A stretch of 64,000 nucleotides of DNA from Bemisia tabaci (taxonomy: Eukaryota > Arthropoda > Insecta > Hemiptera > Aleyrodidae). The position numbers and the translations under genes were made by a program. The stretch is from the NCBI RefSeq assembly GCF_918797505.1, contig NC_092801.1:3348001-3412000 (forward strand), read 5' to 3'. Numbering within the stretch: the first letter of the stretch is position 1; each line of letters starts with the position of its first letter. Below, one piece after another: positions 21,721 to 32,814 of the stretch. The notes below the pieces were generated by a model. It saw only the letters and a list, made by a program, of their open reading frames with translations, had not been told where the DNA came from and made no database searches.

Positions 21721-22239
21721 ATTTGCTGCCGCGCGAAGGAAGAATGGCGTATGAGCCTCTAGAAGTTGCCTTATCTCCTTTGATGAAATATGAATTTTTA
21801 AGAAAATTTGTGAATATTTTTTATCAAATTTTGTCCTTCGCACACAGGTGTTTCTACTGATGAGCCAAAATGTGTAGTTCTGAAACTGGAAATTTAGTCC
21901 ATTTAAGATAGTTCCGTAATGCAGAGTGCGAAAAATGCCTCAAAGATCCTGAAATATAGTTCAACATAATTGCATGATGGTGGCTCATTTAAGCGGACTA
22001 GTTATTAACAAGCAGTTCCAACGCCAAAGCGTTGGAGGGCGCTTCTTTGACAAAGTATATTATTATCAGTTTATATACCCGAAGACTGACGAAGATTGAA
22101 ATAAAAGTGGGAAGCTTTTCCCATTAAACTCTTCAGAACTTCAGGACGACAACGAAGATCTAGAAACATCTACAAGCACTAAGTGATTAACCTTTAGGTG
22201 GTGCATGGAATCATAAAGGATACCGTGTAAATGAGACGA
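21721..22239. other. Block flank without gene
   Basis: The left part (GCCGCGCGAAGGAAGAATGGCGTATGAGCC) is a decayed M3 end also present at 27722 and 41925. The rest has no recognised feature. Confidence 0.5.
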
Positions 22240-22500
22240 CGGGAAAGAACGGCGGAACGTCTGATAAAGCTAGATGCGTCAACGCGATCTAGCGGACAGC
22301 GGCGCGGCGTCGCGAGGTAGGGCGCGCGGGTCGCGGCTCGCGGGGGAGCGTGCCAGTGAGAACAGGAGTGGAGCAGCGGAGAGGGGAAGCGTGGGTCGCG
22401 GGGAAGATTGCGACCGCGGCGACGCGGTGCCGGCCGGCGGCGCGGCGGTGACATCAACGACAACAGCGCTGGCTGGACCCATAATCACGGCGTGAACACT
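22240..22500. other. GC-rich island
   Basis: A sharply bounded run of very high G+C with dense CpG (for example GGCGCGGCGTCGCGAGG, GTGCCGGCCGGCGGCGCGGCGG) in otherwise AT-rich DNA. A 73-codon plus-strand frame (22274-22495) and a minus-strand frame (22279-22488) are both open, as expected from GC content alone. Either strand could be an exon or a promoter island. It is absent from the B and C blocks. Confidence 0.5.
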
Positions 22501-22529
22501 CTGCCAGGCAGCGCTAATGTCACCGCTAA

Positions 22530-23160
22530 CTTTTAACGTTTTAACATTTTAACGGTCAAATTTAATCACCTTAAATTTCGTTTTTTTAACTTTTCCCGAA
22601 ATTTGGGGACTTGCCAACGTAATGTTGAACTGATTTTGACCTTACTGAGATAATGTGGAGGCAAATCCAGAGGAAATTGGCTTATTTCGCGGGAAAATTG
22701 AATGACCTTTGAATTGACGTATTTGGGGGTCCGAGCCCCCCCTTAAAATTAAATCGAAGTGATTTCTGCAATTTTACGTAAAAGCGAACACAATTTGGTA
22801 AATTTTCCCGTTTTATTTTTTTCTTTACGATAATTTGAACCGGAGTTATGATTTTTTGAAAATAGGTCAAATTTGACCTTTGACCTATCATAACTCGGTC
22901 AAAAATTGAGATATTGATCTGCGGTTTGCGCCAAAATTCTTAGTTTTTTATGCTCTTTCGAATGAGGTATCACAAGATAGGGGTTGCTATTTGAAAAAAA
23001 AAAGTTGGTGGGCCCCTGTCCCCCTCTGAGGGGGAGACCAAAATTTTGACCCCCTCAAAAGATGGTCCCCTTTGAGATAGGAACATTCCCAAAGTTTCAT
23101 TTCCCTAGTTCAATTCGTTCAAAAGTTAGAGGGGGGGTCGGGGACTTTTCGCTCACCCTG
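22530..23160. repeat. M12 dispersed repeat, copy 2
   Basis: Same order of blocks as 20700-21412, with small indels. It ends at CACCCTGTA, directly before the shared left border of the B block. Confidence 0.75.
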
Positions 23161-23206
23161 TAAAATGCAGCTCATATCATTTAGATGCATACGTATTGCT
23201 GTTGCG

Positions 23207-23810
23207 TGTACGTCTTCATCTCGAGGAGGGATCACGCAAGAAACGAAAGAGTCCGTGAGATCATCATAGAGTACATAAAGTCGTAATGCAAATGGGTGAG
23301 CTGGCGCCACTTTAAGCATTTTCCAGGTCCCGAATTCCGAGACTCCTGTGTGACGCCGGGCCACTTTTTCGATACATAATCGATTGTTTGCGATACACGG
23401 GTACCCGGGCATCCGATGTAAACAAAGAAGATAGGAATCACCACGTATTCCATACCGTCATTTTGGATCGAATATGTATCGAAAAAGTGACCCGAACTCG
23501 GCGCACACCGGGCTCGGAACTCGTCGAGCAGAACATGGCGCCAACTCTCCCATTCACATTACGACTCTATGTACTCTATGCAGATCATGAGCGCCGAGCA
23601 GAACATCGGGCATGATATTATAACCGAACAGCTTGTCCGGTGTGGCCATGCTCAACGAAAGGCGGATGACAGATTTCCTAAGAAGGGTCTAGATTGGGTC
23701 CCTCCGAAAAGAAGACGTAAGGGACATCCAGCAAAATCGTGGATCGGTGGCATTAAAGATGAAATTATAAATATCGCAAAGGACGCCACGCCGCTGAATT
23801 TCGGGGTTCT
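23207..23810 (+). pseudogene. RTE-like LINE fragment split by a MITE (B block)
   Basis: Before the MITE the frame reads S-R-R-D-H-A-R-N-E-R-V-R-E-I; after it, S-A-E-Q-N-I-G-H-D-I then Q-L-V-R-C-G-H and W-V-P-P-K-R-R-R. These match the C-terminal tail of the LINE protein at 51633-53777 (residues about 612-680) but are clearly diverged. Only this tail remains. The same fragment with the same MITE lies at 37350-37950. Confidence 0.85.
23265..23580. mobile_element. 316-bp palindromic MITE inside the LINE fragment
   Basis: The ends CATAGAGTACATAAAGTCG and CGACTCTATGTACTCTATG are inverted. Flanks are GAGATCAT (23257-23264) and CAGATCAT (23581-23588), an 8-bp duplication with one mismatch. Removing the element restores the LINE reading frame. 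The inner arms GGCCACTTTTTCGATACAT and ATGTATCGAAAAAGTGACC are also complementary. Confidence 0.85.
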
Positions 23811-23896
23811 TGTCTTCTCGGATTATGATGTTTCCTGTCTCAACTACCTATGTGATTCGAAACATCGCATACTTCGATCCCGCGGGTATTCGTATC

Positions 23897-24055
23897 CAGT
23901 GGCGTGGCGTGAATTATCGATTATCGAAATTTTCCCATCTGAAGCTATGTTAAAGAATCTATGATTAAGGTTTTCGTTGCGAACACCCTGTACAGTGTAC
24001 ATAGATCCTCGTCCATAGGTTTAAATGGCAGATCAATCGATTTATCGCAAAAAAT
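23897..24055. mobile_element. Partial M8 MITE upstream of gene B
   Basis: It starts at the intact CAGTGGCGTGGCGTGAAT terminus and runs through ATCGATTTATCGC, but the right terminus is missing. The same truncated copy precedes gene C (38043-38205). Confidence 0.75.
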
Positions 24056-24156
24056 ATCTCTCCGTCTTTCAATCCCTCTATCGAATACCTCCTATCGTAA
24101 TCGGTTGTCCAAAGCGTTGCTTACAAACTTTATATTTATTTTGTTCAGGATTTTGA

Positions 24157-24216
24157 ATGGAGAATGCCGACGCCAAAAATCTAACGGAAAGAGCACTCAG
24201 CACTCAGCACTTCTGA
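24157..24216 (+). other. Original start of gene B, now a 19-codon upstream ORF
   Basis: The ATG equivalent to gene A's start follows an acceptor (TTTTGTTCAG, ending 24148) and keeps the M-E-N-A-D-A-K-N-L-T-E-R reading. A tandem 7-bp duplication (CTCAGCACTCAGCA) then shifts the frame and it stops at TGA 24214. Gene C has the same duplication. The main frame resumes downstream at ATG 24300. Confidence 0.8.
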
Positions 24217-24299
24217 AGACTACAATCCAGTGATTCCACCAAACTGTAAAAGAGGATCCCCAGGGAGACTTGTCGAGGATTGATTGCACGAGCCCTTCA

Positions 24300-26333
24300 A
24301 TGCAGGCTGTACCTGAAGCGTGCACCAGCACGGAGTCTAGCAGTATGTCTGGCAACCCATCTTCCCAATCCGTAGAAAGTCGCCTTGAAGATTCCAACAA
24401 TACCCGCATTGCATTAGTAGAAGAGAACCAAGCGACCTCGGTCTCATCCATCTTCGATTCTCCCTCCGCTCTTCCCCCCAAAATCGAATGCGAGGATGAA
24501 AAAGTTGATGCAAGTTGGACTAACCAGCTACACACAAGTATTGACATTAAGAGTGAACCCACTCCTCAAACGGATGAGTCAGAACTCAGGTTGGGACGAG
24601 GAGGAGCAGAACACGATTTGGAGAATGATATTCGTGATTTTGTCCCCATAACAGCGCGAGTGAAGAGGGAGATCATGAGCTCTCCACTTCCCGACCAATG
24701 TAATGAAAATGGGCTTGACCTATCTCTCACGAATATCGAAATTAAGAGGGAACCCCCTTCCCAAACAATCGAATCGGAATCAAAGTCAGTCGAACATATT
24801 AGAACGCAAGCTGGTGAGATATCATTCACATGCGGCGAGTGTTCGAGCCTTTTTTCTTCTAAAAGCGCTTTAACTACACACATGCAAACGCACACTGGCG
24901 AGGAACCATTCAGGTGCAGTCATTGCTCCTCCCAATTCAGTACAAAAGGCAATTTGGCGAGACACATGCGAACGCATACTGGTGAGAAACCATTCAGTTG
25001 CAGGCATTGCACGGCATTCTTCGCTCAAAAACAGTCTTTGACGGCACACATTCGCACGCATACTGGTGAGAAACCATATAGTTGCAGTCATTGCACAGCA
25101 TGCTATGCCCACAAACATTCGTTAACGGCACATATTCGCACGCATAATGGTGAGAAACCATTCAGTTGCAGTCATTGCCCCTCCTCGTTCCGTAGGAAAG
25201 AGGATTTGAAGGTACACATGCGAACGCACACTGGCGAGAAACCGTTCAGTTGCAGTCATTGTACGGCATGCTTTACTCGCAAATATTCTTTAACGGCACA
25301 TATTCGCACGCATAATGGTGAGAAACCATTCAGTTGCAGTCATTGTACGGCATGCTTTACTCACAAACATGCTTTAACGGCACATATTCGCACGCATAAT
25401 GGTGAGAAACCATTCAGTTGCAGTCATTGCCCCTCCTCGTTCCTTAGGAAAGAGGATTTGAAGGTACACATGCGAACGCACACTGGCGAGAAACCGTTCA
25501 GTTGCAGTCATTGTACGGCATGCTTTACTCGCAAATATTCTTTAACGGTACATATTCGCACGCATAATGGTGAGAAACCATTCAGTTGCAGTCATTGTAC
25601 GGCATGCTTTACTCACAAACATTCTTTAACGGCACATATTCGCACGCATAATGGTGAGAAACCATTCAGTTGCAGTCATTGCCCCTCCTCGTTCCGTAGG
25701 AAAGAGCATTTGAAGGTACACTTGCGAACGCACACTGGCGAGAAACCATTCAGTTGCAGTCATTGTACGGCATGCTTTACTAGCAAACATTCTTTAACGG
25801 CACATATTCGCACGCATAATGGTGAGAAACCATTCAGTTGCAGTCATTGTACGGCATGCTTTACTAGCAAACATTCTTTAACGGCACATATTCGCACGCA
25901 TAAAGGTGAGAAACCATTCAGTTGCAGTCATTGCGGGAAATGCTTTGCTCACAAAAAATATTTAAGGGCACATGCTCGCATTCATACTGGTGAAAAACCA
26001 TTCAGTTGCAGTCATTGCTCCGCATCTTTTGCTCACAAATATTCTTTATCGGTACATCTTCACACGCATACTGGTGAGAAACCATTCAGTTGCAGTCAAT
26101 GCACGGCATGCTTTTCTCAGAAAAGTAATTTGCTAATTCACATCCGGACGCATACTGGAGAGAAACCATATAGTTGCAGTCATTGCTCCTCCTCGTTCCG
26201 TAGTAAAACAAATTTAATTGTACACTTGCGAATGCACACCGGCGAGAAACCATTCAGTTGCAGTCATTGTACGACATGCTTTGCTAACAAGCAGTCTTTA
26301 TTGGCACATATTCGTACGCATACTCGTGAGTAA
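24300..26333 (+). CDS. C2H2 zinc-finger protein B, 18 fingers
   Basis: Predicted nuclear DNA-binding protein of 677 codons from ATG 24300, the first in-frame ATG; the ancestral start at 24157 is cut off by a 7-bp duplication. The open frame extends 30 bases further up to a TTG, which I did not use. The N-terminal 200 residues match proteins A and C and carry I-K-S-E, V-K-R-E and I-K-R-E tetrapeptides. Eighteen C2H2 fingers follow. Fingers 5-7, 8-10 and 11-13 are three tandem copies of a three-finger, 252-bp unit. Several linkers are N-G-E-K-P, and one is K-G-E-K-P, instead of T-G-E-K-P; the threonine of that linker is the known mitotic phosphorylation position. Finger-facing residues differ between units, so specificity may differ. 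It ends at TAA with decayed fingers beyond. Confidence 0.88.
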   Translation: MQAVPEACTSTESSSMSGNPSSQSVESRLEDSNNTRIALVEENQATSVSSIFDSPSALPPKIECEDEKVDASWTNQLHTSIDIKSEPTPQTDESELRLGRGGAEHDLENDIRDFVPITARVKREIMSSPLPDQCNENGLDLSLTNIEIKREPPSQTIESESKSVEHIRTQAGEISFTCGECSSLFSSKSALTTHMQTHTGEEPFRCSHCSSQFSTKGNLARHMRTHTGEKPFSCRHCTAFFAQKQSLTAHIRTHTGEKPYSCSHCTACYAHKHSLTAHIRTHNGEKPFSCSHCPSSFRRKEDLKVHMRTHTGEKPFSCSHCTACFTRKYSLTAHIRTHNGEKPFSCSHCTACFTHKHALTAHIRTHNGEKPFSCSHCPSSFLRKEDLKVHMRTHTGEKPFSCSHCTACFTRKYSLTVHIRTHNGEKPFSCSHCTACFTHKHSLTAHIRTHNGEKPFSCSHCPSSFRRKEHLKVHLRTHTGEKPFSCSHCTACFTSKHSLTAHIRTHNGEKPFSCSHCTACFTSKHSLTAHIRTHKGEKPFSCSHCGKCFAHKKYLRAHARIHTGEKPFSCSHCSASFAHKYSLSVHLHTHTGEKPFSCSQCTACFSQKSNLLIHIRTHTGEKPYSCSHCSSSFRSKTNLIVHLRMHTGEKPFSCSHCTTCFANKQSLLAHIRTHTRE

Positions 26334-26580
26334 GCATTCAGTTGCAGTCTTTGCACGGCATGCTTCGCTCACAAACAGTCTTTAACGGAACATGTTCGCA
26401 CGCACACAGATGAGAGACCGTTCAGTTGAAGTCATCGTTCGGCTTTCTTCTCCAAGAATGTGACTTTAAAGAGACATATGCGAATGCATACTGGGGTAGA
26501 ACCCTAGACTTGCAATCCCTGCTCATCCCCTTTTCGGCAAAAGACGCATTCGACGGAGCATACTGCGGTCAGAGACAAGA
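26334..26580 (+). pseudogene. Decayed distal fingers of gene B
   Basis: After the stop, finger-like DNA continues (TTCAGTTGCAGTCTTTGCACGGC, CTTTAACGGAACATGTTCGCACG) with substitutions such as TTCAGTTGAAGTC and an in-frame GGGGTAGAACCCTAGAC. It aligns with 40564-40790 and 19800-19977. Confidence 0.82.
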
Positions 26581-27571
26581 GACCCTTCACTGACTTCTTG
26601 GCGACAAGAGGAAGCTTTTACTTTCGGGGATTGAACAATACCACATGAACAATGATAAGGAAGCAACAGTCATCCCTCAAATATCGGCTTTTGACCTGCC
26701 TATATGGGGGATGATGAGCTTCGGGTGACGTCATGAGCCAAACAAGTTTCCCAAACTTCCGCCATTTTCTGCTTGTTTGCAAAACGGAACTGCCAACACG
26801 TTCTTGAACATCAACCGTGTAAGTAGGACCCGAATATAAAATTTTCCAACATGGCCAAGATACTATTGGAGGGTCTCTTGTTCCTGACTGCTATAAACCA
26901 TACATTTTCACTCAGTGCTCTTCCGTCTTGTCCAGGAAAAGTCCTTTAAATGGACGCATACGACACAAACCGATCGTGGATCTTTTAGTTGCCGGCATCG
27001 CTCTGCTTAGTTTTCTGAAAAAGGCTCTCCAGTGGTAAATATTCGATCGCTTTCTGGATAAAAAACCATAATTTTGATGATCAAACTATAAGTTGAGACC
27101 ATACAGATGACGTCCTTCGTATTTTTGCCATTCTAGCATTGTTTATCGTAAGCACCTACATTTGTTATGGAGTTCTTCTCCACACTCCCCGGCTGTCGTG
27201 CGACTCCGAGTTCATCGTAAATTTTATAGAGGAAACACGTCGCTCATTGCTCTAATTCCTGTCTTGGCTAGAGGCCCAAGACCTATTGAGTATGAAAGCT
27301 TGTTCCTATTTTTGCCTCTTTCCGACGTTATTTTCTCTTCATCATATTTTCGAAGAGAATATATTGCAGATATTTCCAATTGATTTTTCGAACACCTACA
27401 TCTTTATGAGCGCTGTGAAATCTCCCGTTATTTTATCAACTTTATAATTAATCCTACCTCTGAAACTCCGGAATATAACAGAAAATCCGAAATTCATATT
27501 ATTTTTGTTAAACTATTTTTGGAATTCGGATGAGATTTCTCTATCGTAATTGATAAGGCAATATCTAATAT
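26581..27571. other. 3' flank of gene B, shared with C
   Basis: Nearly identical to 40791-41771. It contains GGGTGACGTCATGAGCC, also present behind gene A. Short frames here (for example 27162-27383) exist in both copies only because of the duplication. No additional gene is supported. Confidence 0.6.
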
Positions 27572-27715
27572 TTGGAATGCATTTTGTAATCAGGAATTAC
27601 AGCGTTTGGCTCATCTATGATAACACCGATGTGCATAGAGGAACCAATGGTTCATAAGTAGTTGTTTCTAAACTGAGCCCGGAATTTTAGCTCCGAATTG
27701 CAAAAATTAGTCCAA
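27572..27715. mobile_element. Diverged M1 MITE (B block)
   Basis: TTGGAATGCATTTTGTAATC to a TCCAA terminus; same position as in the A and C blocks. Confidence 0.75.
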
Positions 27716-27925
27716 ATGTGGTCCCGCGCGAAGGAAGAATGGCGTTTGAACCTCTAGAAGTTGCCTTATCTCCTTTGATGAATTATGGATTTTTAAATGA
27801 GCCCTACCATGCATATATTCTTGTGAATTTCAGGGCTTATTTGAGAGCTACCATAATTCATTTTGATTTAAATAGCCCCATTGGTCAGTTGCAGTGGTCA
27901 CATCATTGTGCTTTGATGCTTCATT

Positions 27926-28272
27926 CTTGCAGATTAGCTAAAAATATTACGATCTGTCAAAACAGCAACTTTCTACCTTCAATATTAACCGAGGTGTCGG
28001 CCCTCGAAAATCCGGGTTTTTGACGTCATCCACCGCGGTAGTGACACCCTTGGTTTCCCCCGTCTTGCTTTCATCAGTCAGGGAGACACAAATTTGCACT
28101 GGTCATACTCAACATGAAACTTGGATGAAAGCAAGGTGGAAGAAACCAAGGGTGTCACTACCGAGGTGGATGGCGCCAGAAACTCGGCTTTCCAATCGGC
28201 GATATCTCGGTTAATCTTAAACGTAGAAAGTTGCTGTTTGGGCAGATATTATTATTTTCAGCTATCTGCAAA
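27926..28272. mobile_element. Nested palindromic element
   Basis: The outer arms TTGCAGATTAGCTAAAAATA and its complement ending CTATCTGCAA frame the element; CAGCAACTTTCTA pairs with TAGAAAGTTGCTG. Inside (about 28013-28190) a second inverted pair GCGGTAGTGACACCCTTGG / CCAAGGGTGTCACTACC is nested. Absent from the C block. Confidence 0.72.
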
Positions 28273-28387
28273 AATCAAGCGTGAAAACACGATTCTGTGA
28301 CCAGCGCGACTGACTCATTTGAGAGAACTCCCTTAGAAATCACCAGAAGCTTCCAATCCTATTTACTGCCCAGCCAAAGGGGTTGAA

Positions 28388-28645
28388 TTGGATTGCATGT
28401 AGCGAAAAGGAACCAGCGCGCTTACAGTGTTTTAGAAATGTTGCTGCTTCATATTTATCTAAGAAATCTCCCAGAAAATCAAATAGTGTTGGCTTCTCAC
28501 CAAAATATTGCTTATTTTAGAGGAAATTAATTGCGTAAGTTTTAATACTGAATATGTATTAAGTGTTTTTGAAAGAAAAAGAAAAGTTGCTCGGCTTCGA
28601 AAACACCTTAATCGCGCTGGTTCCTTTTTGCTAAATGCGATCCAA
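28388..28645. mobile_element. Diverged M2 MITE
   Basis: TTGGATTGCATGTAGCGAAAAGGAACCAGCGCG and the complement GCGCTGGTTCCTTTTTGCTAAATGCGATCCAA bound the element. It keeps the M2 termini but has its own interior. Confidence 0.75.
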
Positions 28646-28965
28646 TTCCCGAAGGGCCTAAAAATGGGCTACATAGACTTTACTTCATCTATAAGATTTG
28701 GGCCCAAAGGGCCTAAATCTTATAGATAAAGTGAGGGTCAGTTTCGTCAAAAATTGTCAAAATTTTCTGGATCTTTTTTCTGCAAATTTTTAGACTCTGT
28801 CTCTCGAATAAATGACGCAATTTTCTGGGTCGTTTAAGACGTAGCTTTGTAACTGATATTTTGTTTCTAATGCGAAAAGAATGATATGAATATGCCCATT
28901 ATTCGCTAGATCTCTGGTGAAAACCTATTATTTTCTCGTCGTTTCTGTATTTCCACATGTTTCTG
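28646..28965. other. Spacer with a small hairpin
   Basis: ATCTATAAGATTTGGGCCC and its near-complement form a short hairpin at about 28685-28730. From about 28770 the DNA aligns with 42180 onward of the C block. No gene. Confidence 0.5.
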
Positions 28966-31900
28966 TGCGAATGTGTGTCAATTTTGTATCTCTAATAAAG
29001 TTGTAGATAAAAAAGTCCATTTAAATTTATGACTTGTCCCCGGCAATACAGCAATTTAGATTTTACATTCATTCATCCTAGTCGAGAGGGAGCGGGAGCC
29101 TCTATCGTCCTGAGCGAAGGATCGATTTTCGATTTTTCCCCATTTGAAGCTATGGTAAAGAATCGATTTTTGAAGTTATCTTTGCGAACACCCTGTTTGT
29201 CGAGCTTTCTCCATAGGTTAAAATGGCAGATCAATGGATATATCGCAAAGTACGCCACGCCACTACTGGTTGCCGTTAGTACCTTTTTACTCGTAGTGTC
29301 TCTTCTTTCCATCGTAACCACCAGCTTCCGCCAAAAGGATTGCTTTTAGTATTATTGTTGATTTTTCCTTAATCGATCAAATCGAAAGCGTCGATTGTGT
29401 TAAAAAAAATCGATTATTTGCAGAAAAATCAAGGCCAAAAAATCAGTTTTCAAGAAAATGGCTCCGAATAAAAAATCGATTTTTAGAATGAGTATTGTGC
29501 CGTTCGTTTTCATTCAATGCTCGCCTTACTGAGCGTCTAGTTTCATTGCCTCTTAAATTGGGCAACTTTGATGACTGCTCCCAGTTTTGAAGAATAATTA
29601 AGGCTTGTTGCCTCCTTCATTACTCAGGAGTGATATTTTTTCCTTTAAAAAATCGAAAACTTTCAATTTGTGAGTACAAAGGCGATTAGCTGCCAAATCG
29701 CGTGCTGAAAATCGATTTAATTTAATCGACTATTCCGTGCAAAAAATCGATATCTTCAGAAAATCGAAGAAAAAATCAACAGCACTAATTATTTTATTTT
29801 CGGTTTTTCTTTTTTGCCTGTTTAAATGTCTCTTTGTCTGTATAAATTTCAAATTTCAGTCTCCAGGATGATGAGATTGCTAAGAAGATAAAACGCATAG
29901 CCCGGATGGTTTCGAAGTCCTGTGCAAAATGACTATTTTTTGCATGGGAGGTGGACGTTTCCGCACACTTTTGCGAAACAAACAAAATTACTACTTCACA
30001 ACACCGCATTCGCTTTCCCTCCGTAGGTAAAGCGTGTGAAGGACTAGAGGGGCTCTACCAAATATATGGGTTTGGTCGACAAATAGTTTCATAGTAATCA
30101 ACTCTGCTATTTAGGAAAAAAGTAAAATTTTGGGACTGATTACCCCCCTTTCCTTATTAAAGCTCCTCCCTGCCCACCCAAAGAAGCAAGTATTACTCAG
30201 GGTTCAAAGGGCCCCGTAACAGCTTAGGTAAGTCTAAAGAAATCTCCCTAAAAAAATCATTCTTCATCGGAATCGCCGACATCAAAATCTTCTTCTGGTT
30301 CCCCATCATCGTTATCGCCTTTATCCGAGATCCACACTTCTCAGATAGCTTCCAAAAATACGATAATCTCAATTCATTTCGCACATACAAAGGCTCCAGG
30401 CAAAGTAAATCTGGTTAATTTATCGGACGGCAGTGAGGCAAGTATACAATGTTGCCAAATATTCATTTATTTTAGCAATTTCCAAAAAAAGTGTGCGGAA
30501 ACGTCCTGCAGCCTTTTTCATAACTTCAAGACGACTCGATACTGCACTCTCCCAACCTAGAGTGAATTCTTTCCTTGGAAATTCATACACCGTGTCGTCT
30601 ACGATGTCGTGATAGCGAAGAGAGCCGCACAGTGGATTGAGTCAATAAAAGAGGTCGCACATGAAAGAGCGACGCCAAGAATGGCACAATTTGGGCCAGA
30701 AGGGATTTTTCTGAAACCGGGCCCAAACAATACCTTATGATACCTTAAAACTCTGGTAAAAATTTTAGCTTGAGTATACGCACCGTTTTTGAGAAATGGG
30801 GGGGGGGGGGGGCAAAGTTGCCAAATCGCCATCATTCTGGACAGCATTTTTACAGCAAAAAGACGGGAAAAATGGACGAAAAAGTTACACTATTGATGGG
30901 TTTGGGCTGTAAATGTTCTTATTGAGCCCCCGTGCATGTAACTGTGTTCAGTTTCAAAAATTTTGGACGTACAGTGGTCCAAAATGGGGAGAAATCTTGG
31001 ACAGATAAGGATTCTTTGTCAAACTTTTTAAAAATGGAAGTAAAATTGTTGGTCTCCTGCAGAGATCATGTGGAACAATGTTCTTATCGATCTTCAATGC
31101 ATTCAATTGGGTTCAGTTTATTAAATTTTCATCGCACAATGGTCCAAAATGGGAAATTAGTGGACAAATTAAGATCTTCTGTTGAAATTTTTGAAAAATA
31201 ACATGAAACTATGAGGTTTTTCACTAGATTCGGAAGGTGTAAATTCAAAATAAGTTAGTAGCCAATAAAAGCTATCCATGTTCACTGTTTTGAACTGAAC
31301 AGATGAGCGGTGCCGGACACGGGAGCTGTCAGCAATAGATTTCGGGTGCACTGCAGATTGCGAAACGACGGGTGGCGCGACTGCGGATTGCACAGGAGTT
31401 AGGGTGCTCGTATGATGTAAACAAACTTTGGCCGCGGGATTGAAGAATTGAATCTCTGAATTGAATCGGACATCTGAGGAACTAACGAACAGCTTGTGGG
31501 CTGTAAAAATTGACGACCTGTAATACAGATGGACAAGATTCTAAAAACTCTCTGACTTTTAAAAAGAGGTGGCGGGGGATTCAAAACAAGTTGATGCTGT
31601 ACATGCTAAAGTAGGTTTTATATATGAAGCGGAAAATTTATTAAAAATTAGAAATTTAGAAAATATTGACCCATCAAAAACTAATTAGCAATAAATGTAT
31701 ATACATGAATTATGGTTTGTGTTGTAACGTCACCATCAACTGGTACCCTGGGATGTGACCTCAAAATGCCATTATCAAGACGTCATCCAAGGATGACTCC
31801 ATGACGTCATCAACGAGACTCGTTTCCATCGACGTCATCGACAGGTGCCTCCATGACGTCATCAACGGATGAGTCTATGGCGTCCTTGATGGGTGTCCCG

Positions 31901-32165
31901 ATGACGTGATCGGGGGGGGGGGGGGGGGGATTGCTGGTAGATATAGAATTGTCATTTTCTCAACTTAGGGGGATTAAAATACAAGAGGAGAAAGGTAAGG
32001 CCTTGTCTCCACGGGACGTTTTCAAAGGATTTGTCCCAAGTTCGAATCGCAGGAATGAAACTTCTGGGATTTTTCCCAGTTACCGTCTCCACGGGACGGG
32101 GCTCATACAGTCCTGCGACTAGTTTGCGCGAGAAGATAAATTAGATAAAGTCGAGTATTTAACCG
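28966..32165. repeat. Segmental duplication SD1, copy 2
   Basis: Partner of 1-3195. It carries the same M8 remnant, G runs and GACGTCA cluster. It follows the gene B block directly, so SD1 is part of the zinc-finger duplication unit. It diverges from copy 1 after AGTCGAGTATTTAACCG. Confidence 0.93.
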
Positions 32166-32254
32166 GGATTAAAATACTAATTGCACTCAATTGACAAATT
32201 TTAGGGGGGCCTCCGTGAAAATTTTAGGGGGGCCAAAAAGTAGCTCCCTTTGAC

Positions 32255-32691
32255 TAGAGTCCCTTTATACCTGGAGTTAAGACAACTCTCTTTTGGTTGG
32301 GCTGAAAGTGGCCTAAAAAAAAATCCAATTCTGATTGGTTCTCGCTCATGGAGGCCGAAACGAGTGCACCAAGATGGCGGTACCTCGAATGTGAACAAGA
32401 ATAATGAAAATATTACCTAATTGTGGTTTTTCAAGGGTAAATTGTTATTTCCATCGGTCCAAAATGAAAATAGATTAATAAATTATTCACAAACCAATCT
32501 CATTTTCTTTTTAATTGATCAATTTGTTGATGTTGTTGTTTTTGTTTGACAGACATCGCAGGATTCCTGATCCTTATCCCTCAATATCGTTCGTTTGGGT
32601 GCACTCGTTTCGGCCTCCATGGCCAGCCAAGGCCGGCTGCCAGTCAGCTGATAATCGAGTTGTCTTAACTCTGGGTATAAAGGGACTCTAT
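32255..32691. mobile_element. M6 element with 8-bp target duplication
   Basis: Ends TAGAGTCCCTTTATACC and GGTATAAAGGGACTCTA are inverted. CCTTTGAC repeats at 32247-32254 and 32692-32699, with one extra T next to the right end. A sister copy with the same ends and a perfect 8-bp duplication is at 60554-61532. The 8-bp size suggests hAT. Confidence 0.82.
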
Positions 32692-32814
32692 CCTTTGACC
32701 TAGGAATATCCCCCAAGTTTCAAATCTTTACCTCAATTAGGTAAAAAGTTAGAGGGGGTGGAAGGGACTTTTGGATCACCCTGTATAGGTATTGTTCATA
32801 TATTCTCGCGGAGC

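Noticed and set aside
27718..28214. Two plus-strand ORFs of 101 and 64 codons as genes
   Set aside because: They lie within nested palindromes, and the first overlaps a decayed M3 end; absent from the paralogous C block.
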